Below are positions 26,122-34,470 of a stretch of DNA of 64,000 nucleotides, in pieces; the first letter of the stretch is position 1; every line of letters begins with the position of its first letter. The stretch covers positions 1 to 64,000 of the forward strand of contig PBAY01000054.1 of assembly GCA_002717655.1 (NCBI GenBank), read 5' to 3'. The translations under genes and the position numbers were made by a program. The stretch comes from Phycisphaerae bacterium. Lineage in GTDB: Bacteria; Planctomycetota; Phycisphaerae; Phycisphaerales; SM1A02. The notes under the pieces were generated by a model that was not told where the DNA came from, ran no database searches, and worked only from the letters and a program-made list of their open reading frames with translations.

Positions 26122-28731
26122 ATGTCCAAGAATCTCGTCATCGTCGAATCACCCGCCAAGGCCAAGACGATCTCCAAGTATCTGGGATCGGACTTCGTGG
26201 TCGAAGCTTCGGTTGGACATGTTCGTGATCTGCCTCGATCGGCCAAGGGAGAACCGGTACCAGGTGTGGATCTGAACAACGATTTCCAACCCACCTACGT
26301 CGTGACGCCTGACGCCAAGAAGGTCATCAGCAACCTCAAGAAACTCGCCAAGGCCGCTGACACCGTCTGGTTTGCGACCGACCTTGATCGAGAAGGCGAA
26401 GCCATCGCATGGCACCTCGCCGAATGTCTTGGCGTGGATCCTGAACATGCTCAACGAGTGAAGTTCAATGCGATCACCAAGAAGGAAATCGGGCGGGCCT
26501 TCGATGAACCACTGAATATCGATCTGGACAGGGTGAATGCTCAGCAGACACGTCGAATCGTGGATCGAATCGTTGGTTATCAGGTCTCCCCTCTTCTCTG
26601 GAAACGTGTTGCACGCGGACTCAGTGCAGGCCGTGTCCAGTCCGTTGCCGTACGGATGGTCGTTGAGCGTGAACGTGAAATCCGGGCATTCGTGCCGGAT
26701 GAATTCTGGCAAGTCACCGGCCGCTTCACCGCTGACGCGGAAAAGGCGTCCGAACTTGGAGACCAATGGCAACAGTTCATGGCCGAACGGGATGAACGGG
26801 ACAAGGGACCAAGCAAGAAACTCCAGACCCAGTGGCTGACTGAGAAATGCGGGATCACTGGATCACTGCACGAAATCGACGGAAAGAGATTCGATCTTCG
26901 CATGACTGCGGATGGATTCGAATCACGTGGCAAAGGTGACCAGACGCATCAGGATCAGATCGTCGATCTCGCCACTCGCATTGGTCTCAAGGATCCCACA
27001 CTCGACATCAAACCCGACCCGGAAGGCAAGGGACCTGCGACGAGATTGATCAAGGTGGCTGGTGATCTGGATCCAGCGACTCGATACAAGGTCACGGCCG
27101 TGGAGCGAAAGCAGTCGCGTTCACGCCCGCATGCACCATTCATCACGACTTCTCTCCAGGCTGCAGCAGCCAATACGCTCGGTTTCACCGCTTCACGCAC
27201 CATGGGTGCTGCACAGCAGCTTTATCAAGGTGTCGCCCTGCCAGGCGAAGGTCAGATCGGACTCATCACCTACATGAGAACCGACTCCACCCACCTCTCC
27301 CCGGAAGCGATGGAAGGTGCCCGGTCATACATTCTGGAGAACTGTGGCAAGGAGTACCTGCCAGACAAACCAAACCAGTACTCCACGAGCAATCGCGATG
27401 CACAGGAAGCTCATGAAGCCATTCGTCCAACTGATCCATCACGTCATCCTGATTCGCTCCCTTCAACCGTAAAGGAAGAACTCCGGAAGCTGTATGGACT
27501 CATCTGGCGTCAATTCATATCGAGCCAGATGGTTCACGCCGTCTGGGATCGAACCGACGTGAAACTGCAACGCTCCGACAAGGATACGGGGGTGATCTTC
27601 AGATGCAGTGGTCGCACGCTCGTCTTTGATGGCTTCTATCGAATCGCGGGAACACCCTCCTCCGAACGTGAACAGACCTTGCCGCAGATGGAGGAAGGCC
27701 AGATCTACGCTCCATTCTCAATGGAACCTGACCAACGCTTCACCACGCCTCCTCCGCGTTACAACGAAGCAAGTCTCGTCAAGAATCTTGAAGCTGAAGG
27801 CATCGGCCGTCCTTCCACCTACGCCTCCATCATCGATGTGATCCAGAAACGCGGATATGTGGAGAAGCTCGAGCGAGCCTTCCATCCGACGGATATCGGT
27901 GAAGTCGTGACCGACAAGTTGATCGAAGCCTTCCCTCAACTCATGGACCTGGGCTACACACGCATGATGGAAGCTGATCTTGATCGCATCGCTACCGGTG
28001 ATGCGAACTGGATTGCAACACTCCACGAGTTCTACAAACCATTCGCGGATGCTCTGGAGCATGCACTCGAGAACATGTCACATGCACGGGCCGAGATCAC
28101 ACCCGCTGATTACGCCTGTCCCGAATGCGGCGCTCGAACGGCCTATCGACTCGGACGCAATGGCAAGTTCCTGTCCTGTTCCACCTATCCGGACTGTGAT
28201 TTCGCCACCACGATCGACCGCCAGGGAAAGCCACTGCTCCAGCAGACCGTTGATGTCGCCTGCTCGGAAGGTTCGGACATGGTCCTGCGTAATGGTCGCT
28301 TCGGACCTTTCATCGCTTCGGTGCAGTATCCCGAAGTGAAGTACGTGGTCAATCTCGACAAGAACGGTGGAATCAAATATCCATCCATTCCGCCACTGAC
28401 GACGGAACTGCCCTGTGGCAAATGTGATCGCACCCTGAATCTTCGCAATGGCAAACGAGGTCCCTGGCTGGGATGTTCCGGATTCCCCAAGTGTCGTGGT
28501 CGCGGCAAATGGAAGGAACTGGAGGACGAGGTCCGCGAGGATCTCGAGAAACAGCTGGCAGCGCATGAGAAAGCCAATCCTCAGCATATTCCTACTCGTC
28601 GGGATGGAAGTGTCATCGAAGAAGGTACCCCGTCATCGGAACTGTTGATGCCAGGCCAGGAAGCTGATCTGGACATCCATCCCGAAGCCGCTGCCGAAAA
28701 GGCGCAGCAGCAGGATCCCCATGCAGCCTGA
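26122..28731 (+). CDS. topA: DNA topoisomerase I
   Basis: This is an 869-residue type IA enzyme that relaxes negative supercoils. It has the Toprim start LVIVESPAKAKTISKYLG, the acidic DLDREGEAIAW, the catalytic tyrosine in LITYMRTDSTHLS (Tyr384) and RYNEASLVKNLEAEGIGRPSTY. At the C-terminus are two C4 zinc-ribbon motifs (Cys666/669 with CSTYPDC, and Cys765/768 with CSGFPKC). The tail is Glu/Ala-rich. The length is close to E. coli TopA. Its last 11 bases overlap the TetR-type gene. Confidence 0.98.
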   Translation: MSKNLVIVESPAKAKTISKYLGSDFVVEASVGHVRDLPRSAKGEPVPGVDLNNDFQPTYVVTPDAKKVISNLKKLAKAADTVWFATDLDREGEAIAWHLAECLGVDPEHAQRVKFNAITKKEIGRAFDEPLNIDLDRVNAQQTRRIVDRIVGYQVSPLLWKRVARGLSAGRVQSVAVRMVVEREREIRAFVPDEFWQVTGRFTADAEKASELGDQWQQFMAERDERDKGPSKKLQTQWLTEKCGITGSLHEIDGKRFDLRMTADGFESRGKGDQTHQDQIVDLATRIGLKDPTLDIKPDPEGKGPATRLIKVAGDLDPATRYKVTAVERKQSRSRPHAPFITTSLQAAAANTLGFTASRTMGAAQQLYQGVALPGEGQIGLITYMRTDSTHLSPEAMEGARSYILENCGKEYLPDKPNQYSTSNRDAQEAHEAIRPTDPSRHPDSLPSTVKEELRKLYGLIWRQFISSQMVHAVWDRTDVKLQRSDKDTGVIFRCSGRTLVFDGFYRIAGTPSSEREQTLPQMEEGQIYAPFSMEPDQRFTTPPPRYNEASLVKNLEAEGIGRPSTYASIIDVIQKRGYVEKLERAFHPTDIGEVVTDKLIEAFPQLMDLGYTRMMEADLDRIATGDANWIATLHEFYKPFADALEHALENMSHARAEITPADYACPECGARTAYRLGRNGKFLSCSTYPDCDFATTIDRQGKPLLQQTVDVACSEGSDMVLRNGRFGPFIASVQYPEVKYVVNLDKNGGIKYPSIPPLTTELPCGKCDRTLNLRNGKRGPWLGCSGFPKCRGRGKWKELEDEVREDLEKQLAAHEKANPQHIPTRRDGSVIEEGTPSSELLMPGQEADLDIHPEAAAEKAQQQDPHAA

Positions 28732-29164
28732 ACAACCGGCAACCCGGTTGCCCTCACATGAACGTCGTGCCGCCATTCTCGATGCTGCAGCATTGATCTT
28801 CGTTCGAAACGGATTTGCCGGCACGACTACACGTTCGCTGGCTGAAGCATGCGGTGTGGCTGAACCCGTTCTTTACCGACATTTCCCAGGCAAGGAAGAA
28901 CTGTTCGTTGCCGTTCTGGAAGAGCTTCTGAACCGATCGATTCAACATCTGGCGAACGCGAAGACGAAGTCGGACAGGATTGAAGCCATGCAGGCAGGGC
29001 TGGAGGCCGTTCTCCTCGCTGATGCCACCCCCGAATGCCGGAACGCAACCCAAGTCGTTCAGGATCATCGAGCATCATTTGAAGCGGCAATTGGCCCGGA
29101 TGGCCCTCAGATCCTCGCTCAAGAACTGGGCCAACTCGTTCTTCGGCGACTGACGCGGGATTGA
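28721..29164 (+). CDS. TetR-family transcriptional regulator, short
   Basis: The product has 147 residues. The N-terminal helix-turn-helix is clear: RRAAILDAAALIFVRNGFAG, TTTRSLAEACGVAEPVLYRHFPGKEELF (residues about 15-60). The ligand-binding part is short, because family members usually have 180-220 residues; it ends at a stop shortly before ispG with no sign of a frameshift. The start overlaps topA by 11 bases, so it is probably co-transcribed with it. Target genes are unknown. Confidence 0.85.
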   Translation: MQPEQPATRLPSHERRAAILDAAALIFVRNGFAGTTTRSLAEACGVAEPVLYRHFPGKEELFVAVLEELLNRSIQHLANAKTKSDRIEAMQAGLEAVLLADATPECRNATQVVQDHRASFEAAIGPDGPQILAQELGQLVLRRLTRD

Positions 29165-29192
29165 GCAGTCTTCACTGCTACAATTTCCCTGG

Positions 29193-30446
29193 ATGAACGA
29201 ACGAAGACCAACCCGACAGATCTCTATCGGCAATGACCATACCGGCGTGGTTCGCGTCGGAGGAGATGCTCCTGTTGCCGTGCAGACGATGACCGCAGGC
29301 TATACCTATGAAATCGATGCCTGCGTAGCCGAGATCAATAGAATGGCAGAAGCCGGGGCCGACATCGTCCGTGTTGCGGTGCCCCAGCGGAAGGATACGG
29401 AAGCACTCAAGGAAATCCTTGATCAAACCAGCGTGCCAATCGTGGCCGACGTCCACTTCCACTACAAGCGTGCACTTGAAGCCATCGAAGCAGGTATTCA
29501 CAAGATCCGTCTGAACCCTGGAAACATCTCTGATCGCGATCAGGTCAACAGTGTGATCGACGCCTGTGCGGAACGAGGTATTCCGATCCGCGTGGGTGTC
29601 AATGAAGGATCGATCATTGAACGCAAGGACAAGGCCCTGCGACAGGAAGAACTGGGCAAGTTCTTCGCCGATCGACGACAGGGACATCTGATTGCACTCA
29701 TGATCGCCAAACTTGAAGAGTACATGGAAATATTCGAGCAACGGAATTTCCATGATGTCTGCATCAGTGCCAAGTCCATGGATCCACGACTCGTCATTGA
29801 TGTCTACCGCGAGATCAGCAAGCGATTCGACTATCCACTTCACCTCGGCGTCACCCATGCCGGCCCCAAGGAAACCGGCACCATTCGAAGCGTGGTTGCA
29901 CTTGGAACGCTCCTCGCAACGGGTATTGGCGACACCATTCGTATCTCCTACGCGAATGATCCCGTCTATGAGGTGGAAGATGGCCTTGAAATGCTCTACT
30001 GCCTCGGACTGAGAGAACGACGAGGCGTAGAACTCATTGCATGCCCCACCTGTGGACGAATTCAGGTGGATCTTTTCGAACTCGTACAGAATGTACGCAA
30101 AAAGCTCGAAGCTGAGATCGAGTTGCCGATCAAGGTTGCCGTGATGGGCTGCATCGTCAACGGACCCGGAGAAGCAGAAGGCGCCGATGTGGCTGTCTTC
30201 GCAGGTGATCGACGAGGAATCATCTACGTCCAGGGTGAACGAGTAGCGAATGTTCCCGAAGAGGAAATTCTTGACCGTCTTCTGGAAGAATGCATAAACT
30301 TCGAAGCACGCGTTCGATCAGGCGAAGTCACGTTGGGCGAAAAGTCCGTGGAAATCAAGCCGCCCGACCCGATTGGTGAATTGGGCAGTGGTATCGAAAA
30401 GATCGAAGCCGGACAGGTTGAACAGCTCACGATCAGAAAATCATGA
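29193..30446 (+). CDS. ispG: 4-hydroxy-3-methylbut-2-enyl diphosphate synthase
   Basis: This is a 417-residue iron-sulfur enzyme of the MEP isoprenoid pathway (penultimate step). The N-terminal TIM barrel has VAVQTMTAGYTYEIDACV, IVADVHFHYKRALEA, KIRLNPGN and RVGVNEGSI. The C-terminal part holds the [4Fe-4S] ligands Cys284 and Cys287 (ACPTCGR) and Cys320 (GCIVNGPGE). It is the two-domain bacterial form without the insertion seen in plants. Further MEP genes (dxs) and a prenyl synthase lie 4 kb downstream. Confidence 0.97.
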   Translation: MNERRPTRQISIGNDHTGVVRVGGDAPVAVQTMTAGYTYEIDACVAEINRMAEAGADIVRVAVPQRKDTEALKEILDQTSVPIVADVHFHYKRALEAIEAGIHKIRLNPGNISDRDQVNSVIDACAERGIPIRVGVNEGSIIERKDKALRQEELGKFFADRRQGHLIALMIAKLEEYMEIFEQRNFHDVCISAKSMDPRLVIDVYREISKRFDYPLHLGVTHAGPKETGTIRSVVALGTLLATGIGDTIRISYANDPVYEVEDGLEMLYCLGLRERRGVELIACPTCGRIQVDLFELVQNVRKKLEAEIELPIKVAVMGCIVNGPGEAEGADVAVFAGDRRGIIYVQGERVANVPEEEILDRLLEECINFEARVRSGEVTLGEKSVEIKPPDPIGELGSGIEKIEAGQVEQLTIRKS

Positions 30447-30492
30447 GCCTTCGCCCTCGTATTCAACAACCAGACTGCCAGATGCGACCGTC

Positions 30493-30507
30493 CGGATGAT
30501 TCATCCG
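30493..30507. repeat. 15-base inverted repeat before the prepilin-like gene
   Basis: Arms CGGATGA and TCATCCG are separated by one base, 25 bases before ATG 30532. It could be an operator or a small RNA hairpin; nothing more can be said. Confidence 0.4.
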
Positions 30508-30531
30508 TATGATTCCGCTGAGGTCTCTTTC

Positions 30532-31479
30532 ATGTCCCAACAACACATTCCGAACAGACGACACGGGCTCACAATCATTGAATTGTTGATCGTATTCGGA
30601 ATCATCGGCATCCTCCTCGCGCTGGTCATGACTGCCGTGATGGGCGCAAAAGGCCAGGGAAAGAAGCTTCAGGAAAAGAACTCGATTCGCCAACTTGGCA
30701 ATGGTTGGCTGAAGTACTCGCAGCTGCATCGCGATCGAGTCATGCCGGGGTGGCTCTCCACGAATACCCAGGAAGACTGGGAATCAACAATCCTCTATCC
30801 AGACGGCCAGATTGTCCCTCCGGCTCCTTCATTCTCCAGCGGCCTGCCGAACATCGCTGGACCATGGACCTATCGACTGCTGCCATACGTAGACAATGAG
30901 ATCAGTATCTTTCGGGAACACCTGGATCGTGATCCGCTGAATCACTGGTCCGATCTGGATACGGACAAACGACAGGAAATCGGCGAGCAGCCCGGCTTCG
31001 GCATGAATGCCTACTTCATGGGCGGTGTATGGGATCGCTGGTACAACAACATGTCCAGAACCCATCCCAGATTCAGCAAATCACTCAATGCACTGGGCAA
31101 GAAGGTGAACCTGCCAGTCACCTCCCTGTCCATGATGAGAAATCCCTCGACGGTGATCACCTTCATCTCCAATGCGGGAGGAACCAAAGGGGAACTGCTG
31201 CTGGCTGCCGACGATGATCCAGGGCACTGGCTGGCTACGCCTCATCGATTGGGCGAAGAAGGGCAATGGTCGATCAACGATCGCGGAGAAATCGAACTGA
31301 TCAAGGGAACCTCCGCACCCATCGGCCGACATGGAGGAAGGCCGGTGACCTGGCATCCCGATGGACATGTCGAATCGATTTCGCTTGAAAAGCTACGTGA
31401 TCAGCAACGCTGGATTGACCGGGCAGAGGACGTACCGGGATATCCCGCAGAGAATTTCTGGTACGAGGAAGATCGCTGA
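30532..31479 (+). CDS. Prepilin-like protein with type II pseudopilin N-terminus
   Basis: This is a 315-residue protein whose N-terminus is a prepilin signal: basic RRHG, then LTIIELLIVFGIIGILLALVM with Glu at position +5 after the predicted G-L cleavage. The remaining 270 residues form a globular, exported domain with the H-x-D-GHVESIS type ending common in the large Planctomycetota family of such proteins (DUF1559-like). Members of this expansion have no proven role. ATG 30532 is chosen for the GAGG site 11-14 bases upstream and the signal position. It is convergent with the TraB-like gene, 19 bases away; a 7-bp inverted repeat (31474-31504) spans both stops. Confidence 0.85.
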   Translation: MSQQHIPNRRHGLTIIELLIVFGIIGILLALVMTAVMGAKGQGKKLQEKNSIRQLGNGWLKYSQLHRDRVMPGWLSTNTQEDWESTILYPDGQIVPPAPSFSSGLPNIAGPWTYRLLPYVDNEISIFREHLDRDPLNHWSDLDTDKRQEIGEQPGFGMNAYFMGGVWDRWYNNMSRTHPRFSKSLNALGKKVNLPVTSLSMMRNPSTVITFISNAGGTKGELLLAADDDPGHWLATPHRLGEEGQWSINDRGEIELIKGTSAPIGRHGGRPVTWHPDGHVESISLEKLRDQQRWIDRAEDVPGYPAENFWYEEDR

Positions 31480-31498
31480 TCTCAAGAAGTTGAATCAA

Positions 31499-32740
31499 TC
31501 AGCGTTGCTGTGACGCACGCTGATTCATCTGCATCATCGCCATGTTCACGGACTGCCTGAGCATCCTGAGATGGGATCTGGACAAGCTTGAATTCTCAAG
31601 ATCAACACTGATCGCAGGCAGCCAACGAGTCTCCACCGGAACATAGCCAAGCTGCTCGAGACGTTGACCCAGATCCTGCATGTGCCCGGCACCATAGACC
31701 ACGGAAACAAGTTCATAACCTTCAGTCAGATGATCTTGAAGCTGATCGATGACGACCTGATTGCGTTCGTCAATGAGAATTCTGCCGGTACCTTCGCCAA
31801 GCTCCCGAATCGCGACATTCACCGATTCTTCACGACCGAGCAATTCGACGAGCAGCACCTTGATTCCATCCGTCACACCCCCACCAGTCATCAGATCCAT
31901 GGCTGGCAGAAGACGAAGAAATAGTTTGGCGATACCGGCGGGAAGACTGCTGCCTTCCAACATGCCAGACAGTCCTTCAAGATCGACATTCGTTTCGGCA
32001 AAGCGTGCCTTCAAATCCTCCCAGGACATGTCACAGACGACCCAGTCGTCACGCTCATAAGGCAGCACGGCCAACTGGAACTCCAGTTTCAGACCGGTGG
32101 CCAATGATTCCTGAATGCCTTCAGCGGCGAAGACCGGAACCCCGAGATCGACTGTAGCCACGATATCCCCGGCGTCACCTTCCCCACCTGCGAAACCGTC
32201 CGCACCATGACTGGTCACACTTGTGAGATTCCCATTTCGGTTCAGGACCATCGGATTGCCCCAGGCATCAGTCCGGAGATTGCGAACCGCATCAACCAGT
32301 CGACGGTCATGAAGCTGGATGGCAACCTGCAGCTGCTCGATGGACTCGATCGGTGGCGTATCCATGCTTGAAACCGAACCAATGGCCTGTGCCAGCCAGT
32401 CAACAGCCTCCTGAGTTACTTCTCGACGCTTCTCATTCGAGACTCCTTCAGGAATGGTCATGGTTACGCGTGGCATCACGGATTCATAGAGCACCAGATC
32501 GGAATCCTGTACCAGTTCTTCCACGGCGTTGTAGAAGGATCCATCACCGATGTGGGTGACACCAACCAGCCAGATGCCGGATTCATCTTCCAGATCTCTG
32601 GCATATCGCCGGGAAGCCAGTTTCAGCGTCGCATGCTTGTCGGTTTCAACCGTCGAATCCATCCAGGAAAGCGAGGAAGCTTCTTCGGGCGCGGATGAAA
32701 TCAGCCCAGTAGACAGAAGGACTACCAATGATTCAAACAT
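31499..32740 (-). CDS. TraB/GumN-like protein with an inserted GspG-like segment
   Basis: The product has 413 residues. The N-terminus is a short signal-like stretch. At residues 56-90 IWLVGVTHIGDGSFY and SDLVLYESVM match the opening of TraB/PrgY/GumN (TIKI-type) proteins, and near the end VVYGAGHMQDL supplies the second GxxH motif. Between them, residues about 144-195, is DAWGNPMVLNRNGN...SHGADGFAGGEGDAGDI, which closely resembles the calcium-loop end of the major pseudopilin GspG. This is not part of the usual TraB fold. ATG 32740 has GGGAG upstream. It is 24 bases after the ExbB-type gene, a likely operon. Activity (peptidase or not) is unknown. Confidence 0.75.
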   Translation of the reverse strand: MFESLVVLLSTGLISSAPEEASSLSWMDSTVETDKHATLKLASRRYARDLEDESGIWLVGVTHIGDGSFYNAVEELVQDSDLVLYESVMPRVTMTIPEGVSNEKRREVTQEAVDWLAQAIGSVSSMDTPPIESIEQLQVAIQLHDRRLVDAVRNLRTDAWGNPMVLNRNGNLTSVTSHGADGFAGGEGDAGDIVATVDLGVPVFAAEGIQESLATGLKLEFQLAVLPYERDDWVVCDMSWEDLKARFAETNVDLEGLSGMLEGSSLPAGIAKLFLRLLPAMDLMTGGGVTDGIKVLLVELLGREESVNVAIRELGEGTGRILIDERNQVVIDQLQDHLTEGYELVSVVYGAGHMQDLGQRLEQLGYVPVETRWLPAISVDLENSSLSRSHLRMLRQSVNMAMMQMNQRASQQR

Positions 32741-32764
32741 GCTTTGTCACTCCCACCACGACGA

Positions 32765-33430
32765 TCAAACGGGATCGTCGATACCTACATGAACAGCAAC
32801 CTTCTGAACTTCCTTGTAACCCTCCTGAGTCGAGGCAATCAAGGTCTCAAGTCGGTCCACTGCCGAAGATGACTGACCCTTGAACACCATGTAGGGGAAA
32901 AGGGTGATCAAGGCGACAATCAGACCAAAGGCGGTTGTCAACAAGGCCGCAGCAATGCCACCAGCGACATCGCGTGGATCAGTCAAGGCCGAATCACCGC
33001 CGAGAAGTTCAAAGCTCTGGATGATGCCGATGACGGTGCCGAGAATCCCAAGCAGTGGCGAGGCCGTGATGATGGTCGACATCGTCAGCATGTAGCGATC
33101 GAATCGCCGCCTTTCATCATCGACCGCTTCAAGCGCCACCGCATCTCCTGCCCCATCATCGATGAGCCTTTTGGCCACACGGCCATAAGGGGTTCGGTCC
33201 GCAACCAGAAGATCTTCAACACGCCCCTTTTCACCCTTGCGCAAAGCCGAGTTCATCTCGGAGAGGCGACGAAGACTTGCCCTGCCGTTGACGGCGAGCC
33301 AGAAGATGGACCTTTCAATGATCAACGTCACGCTGACAATGCTCAGAAGCAGCAATGGGATCATGACGTAACCGCCGCGGTTCAAAAGCATCCCGATATC
33401 GCCGAAGAAAGTGTCCATGGCGGTTATCAT
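32765..33430 (-). CDS. MotA/TolQ/ExbB-type proton channel protein
   Basis: This is a 221-residue protein with three membrane helices (about 18-42, 115-140 and 155-180) and the family pattern IIERSIFWL, ASPLLGILGTVIGIIQSFELL and GGIAAALLTTAFGLIVA. Such proteins form the pentameric proton channel that powers TonB, Tol or other envelope work, always with an ExbD/TolR partner. No ExbD/TolR gene is next to it; instead the TraB-like fusion follows. ATG 33430 has GGGAG immediately upstream. It is divergent from the prenyl synthase gene. Confidence 0.9.
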   Translation of the reverse strand: MITAMDTFFGDIGMLLNRGGYVMIPLLLLSIVSVTLIIERSIFWLAVNGRASLRRLSEMNSALRKGEKGRVEDLLVADRTPYGRVAKRLIDDGAGDAVALEAVDDERRRFDRYMLTMSTIITASPLLGILGTVIGIIQSFELLGGDSALTDPRDVAGGIAAALLTTAFGLIVALITLFPYMVFKGQSSSAVDRLETLIASTQEGYKEVQKVAVHVGIDDPV

Positions 33431-33479
33431 AAGCTCCCGCGGGTTTCACCGCGCCCAGCACACCCAACGGGGAAATCAA

Positions 33480-34385
33480 ATGTCTTCTTCTCAAACCTGT
33501 GAGGCTCCAGCGACCGTCATGGAATACATCCAACGGCCCTCGGCCATGATCCAGAACTATCTTGAGTCCTCGATCAAATGGGACCTGCTCCCCGCACATC
33601 TTGCGGATACAGCCAGATACGGAACGCTTGATGGAGGTAAGAGGATCCGTCCGGTCCTGGTACTTCTGACCTGTGAAGCACTTGGTGGAAATCCCGAAGA
33701 GGCGCTGCCCGCAGCAGCCGCACTGGAACTTGTCCACTGTTTCAGTCTGATTCATGATGATCTACCTGCATTGGACAATGATGTGCTTCGACGTGGCAGA
33801 CCCACTGTTCATGTCCACGCTGGTGAACCAATGGCCATCCTTGCAGGTGATCTGCTGCTGGCCATGGCCTTCGGTGAACTCGCGGGAATGAAAATGCCTT
33901 CGGATTGCATCGCCGCTCTGGTGGAAGAACTGGCCAATGGAACACGCGACATGGTGGTTGGACAGGTCTTCGATACGCTCGGCGGACTGCCCGAGGACAT
34001 CGAGCCACTTGAACAACTTCAGATGGTTCATCGAAACAAGACCGGCGCCCTGCTGCGAGCCGCCTGCCGAATGGGAGCATTATGTGCCCATGCGGATGGG
34101 GACAAGCTCGACATCATGACCACCTATGGCGAAGCAGTTGGCCTGATGTTCCAGGTCGTCGACGATCTCCTGGATGTCACACAATCCGCAGAACATGTAG
34201 GCAAGGCCACGGGCAAGGACTCCGCCCTCGGAAAGAGGACCTACCCCGGGCTTCTGGGCATCAAGGGTTCCGAAACCGTGATCGATGAGCTCTGCCAGCA
34301 AGCCTGTGATGCCATGGCTCCTCTGGCAGAGAAGGCGATTCCGCTTCAGGAATTGTGTAGATATATGGCGATCCGGACCAGATGA
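33480..34385 (+). CDS. ispA: Polyprenyl diphosphate synthase (farnesyl/geranylgeranyl type)
   Basis: This is a 301-residue all-helical enzyme that condenses IPP with DMAPP or longer allylic diphosphates. The first Asp-rich motif is SLIHDDLPALDNDVLRRG and the second is FQVVDDLLDVT; GGKRIRPVL is also present. The size and the short-chain motif spacing point to a C15-C20 product, but chain length is not certain. ATG 33480 has GGGG 9-12 bases upstream. It is followed 85 bases later by dxs, so two isoprenoid genes are in one unit. Confidence 0.93.
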   Translation: MSSSQTCEAPATVMEYIQRPSAMIQNYLESSIKWDLLPAHLADTARYGTLDGGKRIRPVLVLLTCEALGGNPEEALPAAAALELVHCFSLIHDDLPALDNDVLRRGRPTVHVHAGEPMAILAGDLLLAMAFGELAGMKMPSDCIAALVEELANGTRDMVVGQVFDTLGGLPEDIEPLEQLQMVHRNKTGALLRAACRMGALCAHADGDKLDIMTTYGEAVGLMFQVVDDLLDVTQSAEHVGKATGKDSALGKRTYPGLLGIKGSETVIDELCQQACDAMAPLAEKAIPLQELCRYMAIRTR

Positions 34386-34416
34386 CCCTACACTTCAGGG
34401 AATCAAATTAGGCCTC

Positions 34417-34438
34417 CAACCCTCTCTGTTGAGGGTTG
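34417..34438 (+). other. Hairpin between ispA and dxs
   Basis: The perfect 8-bp stem CAACCCTC/GAGGGTTG (34417-34424 with 34431-34438) has a 6-base loop and lies 32 bases after ispA and 32 before dxs. There is no T-run. It may protect or partly stop the transcript. Confidence 0.45.
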
Positions 34439-34470
34439 CGGGTACTTGAAACCGCGAGGGGCGAGATCGC

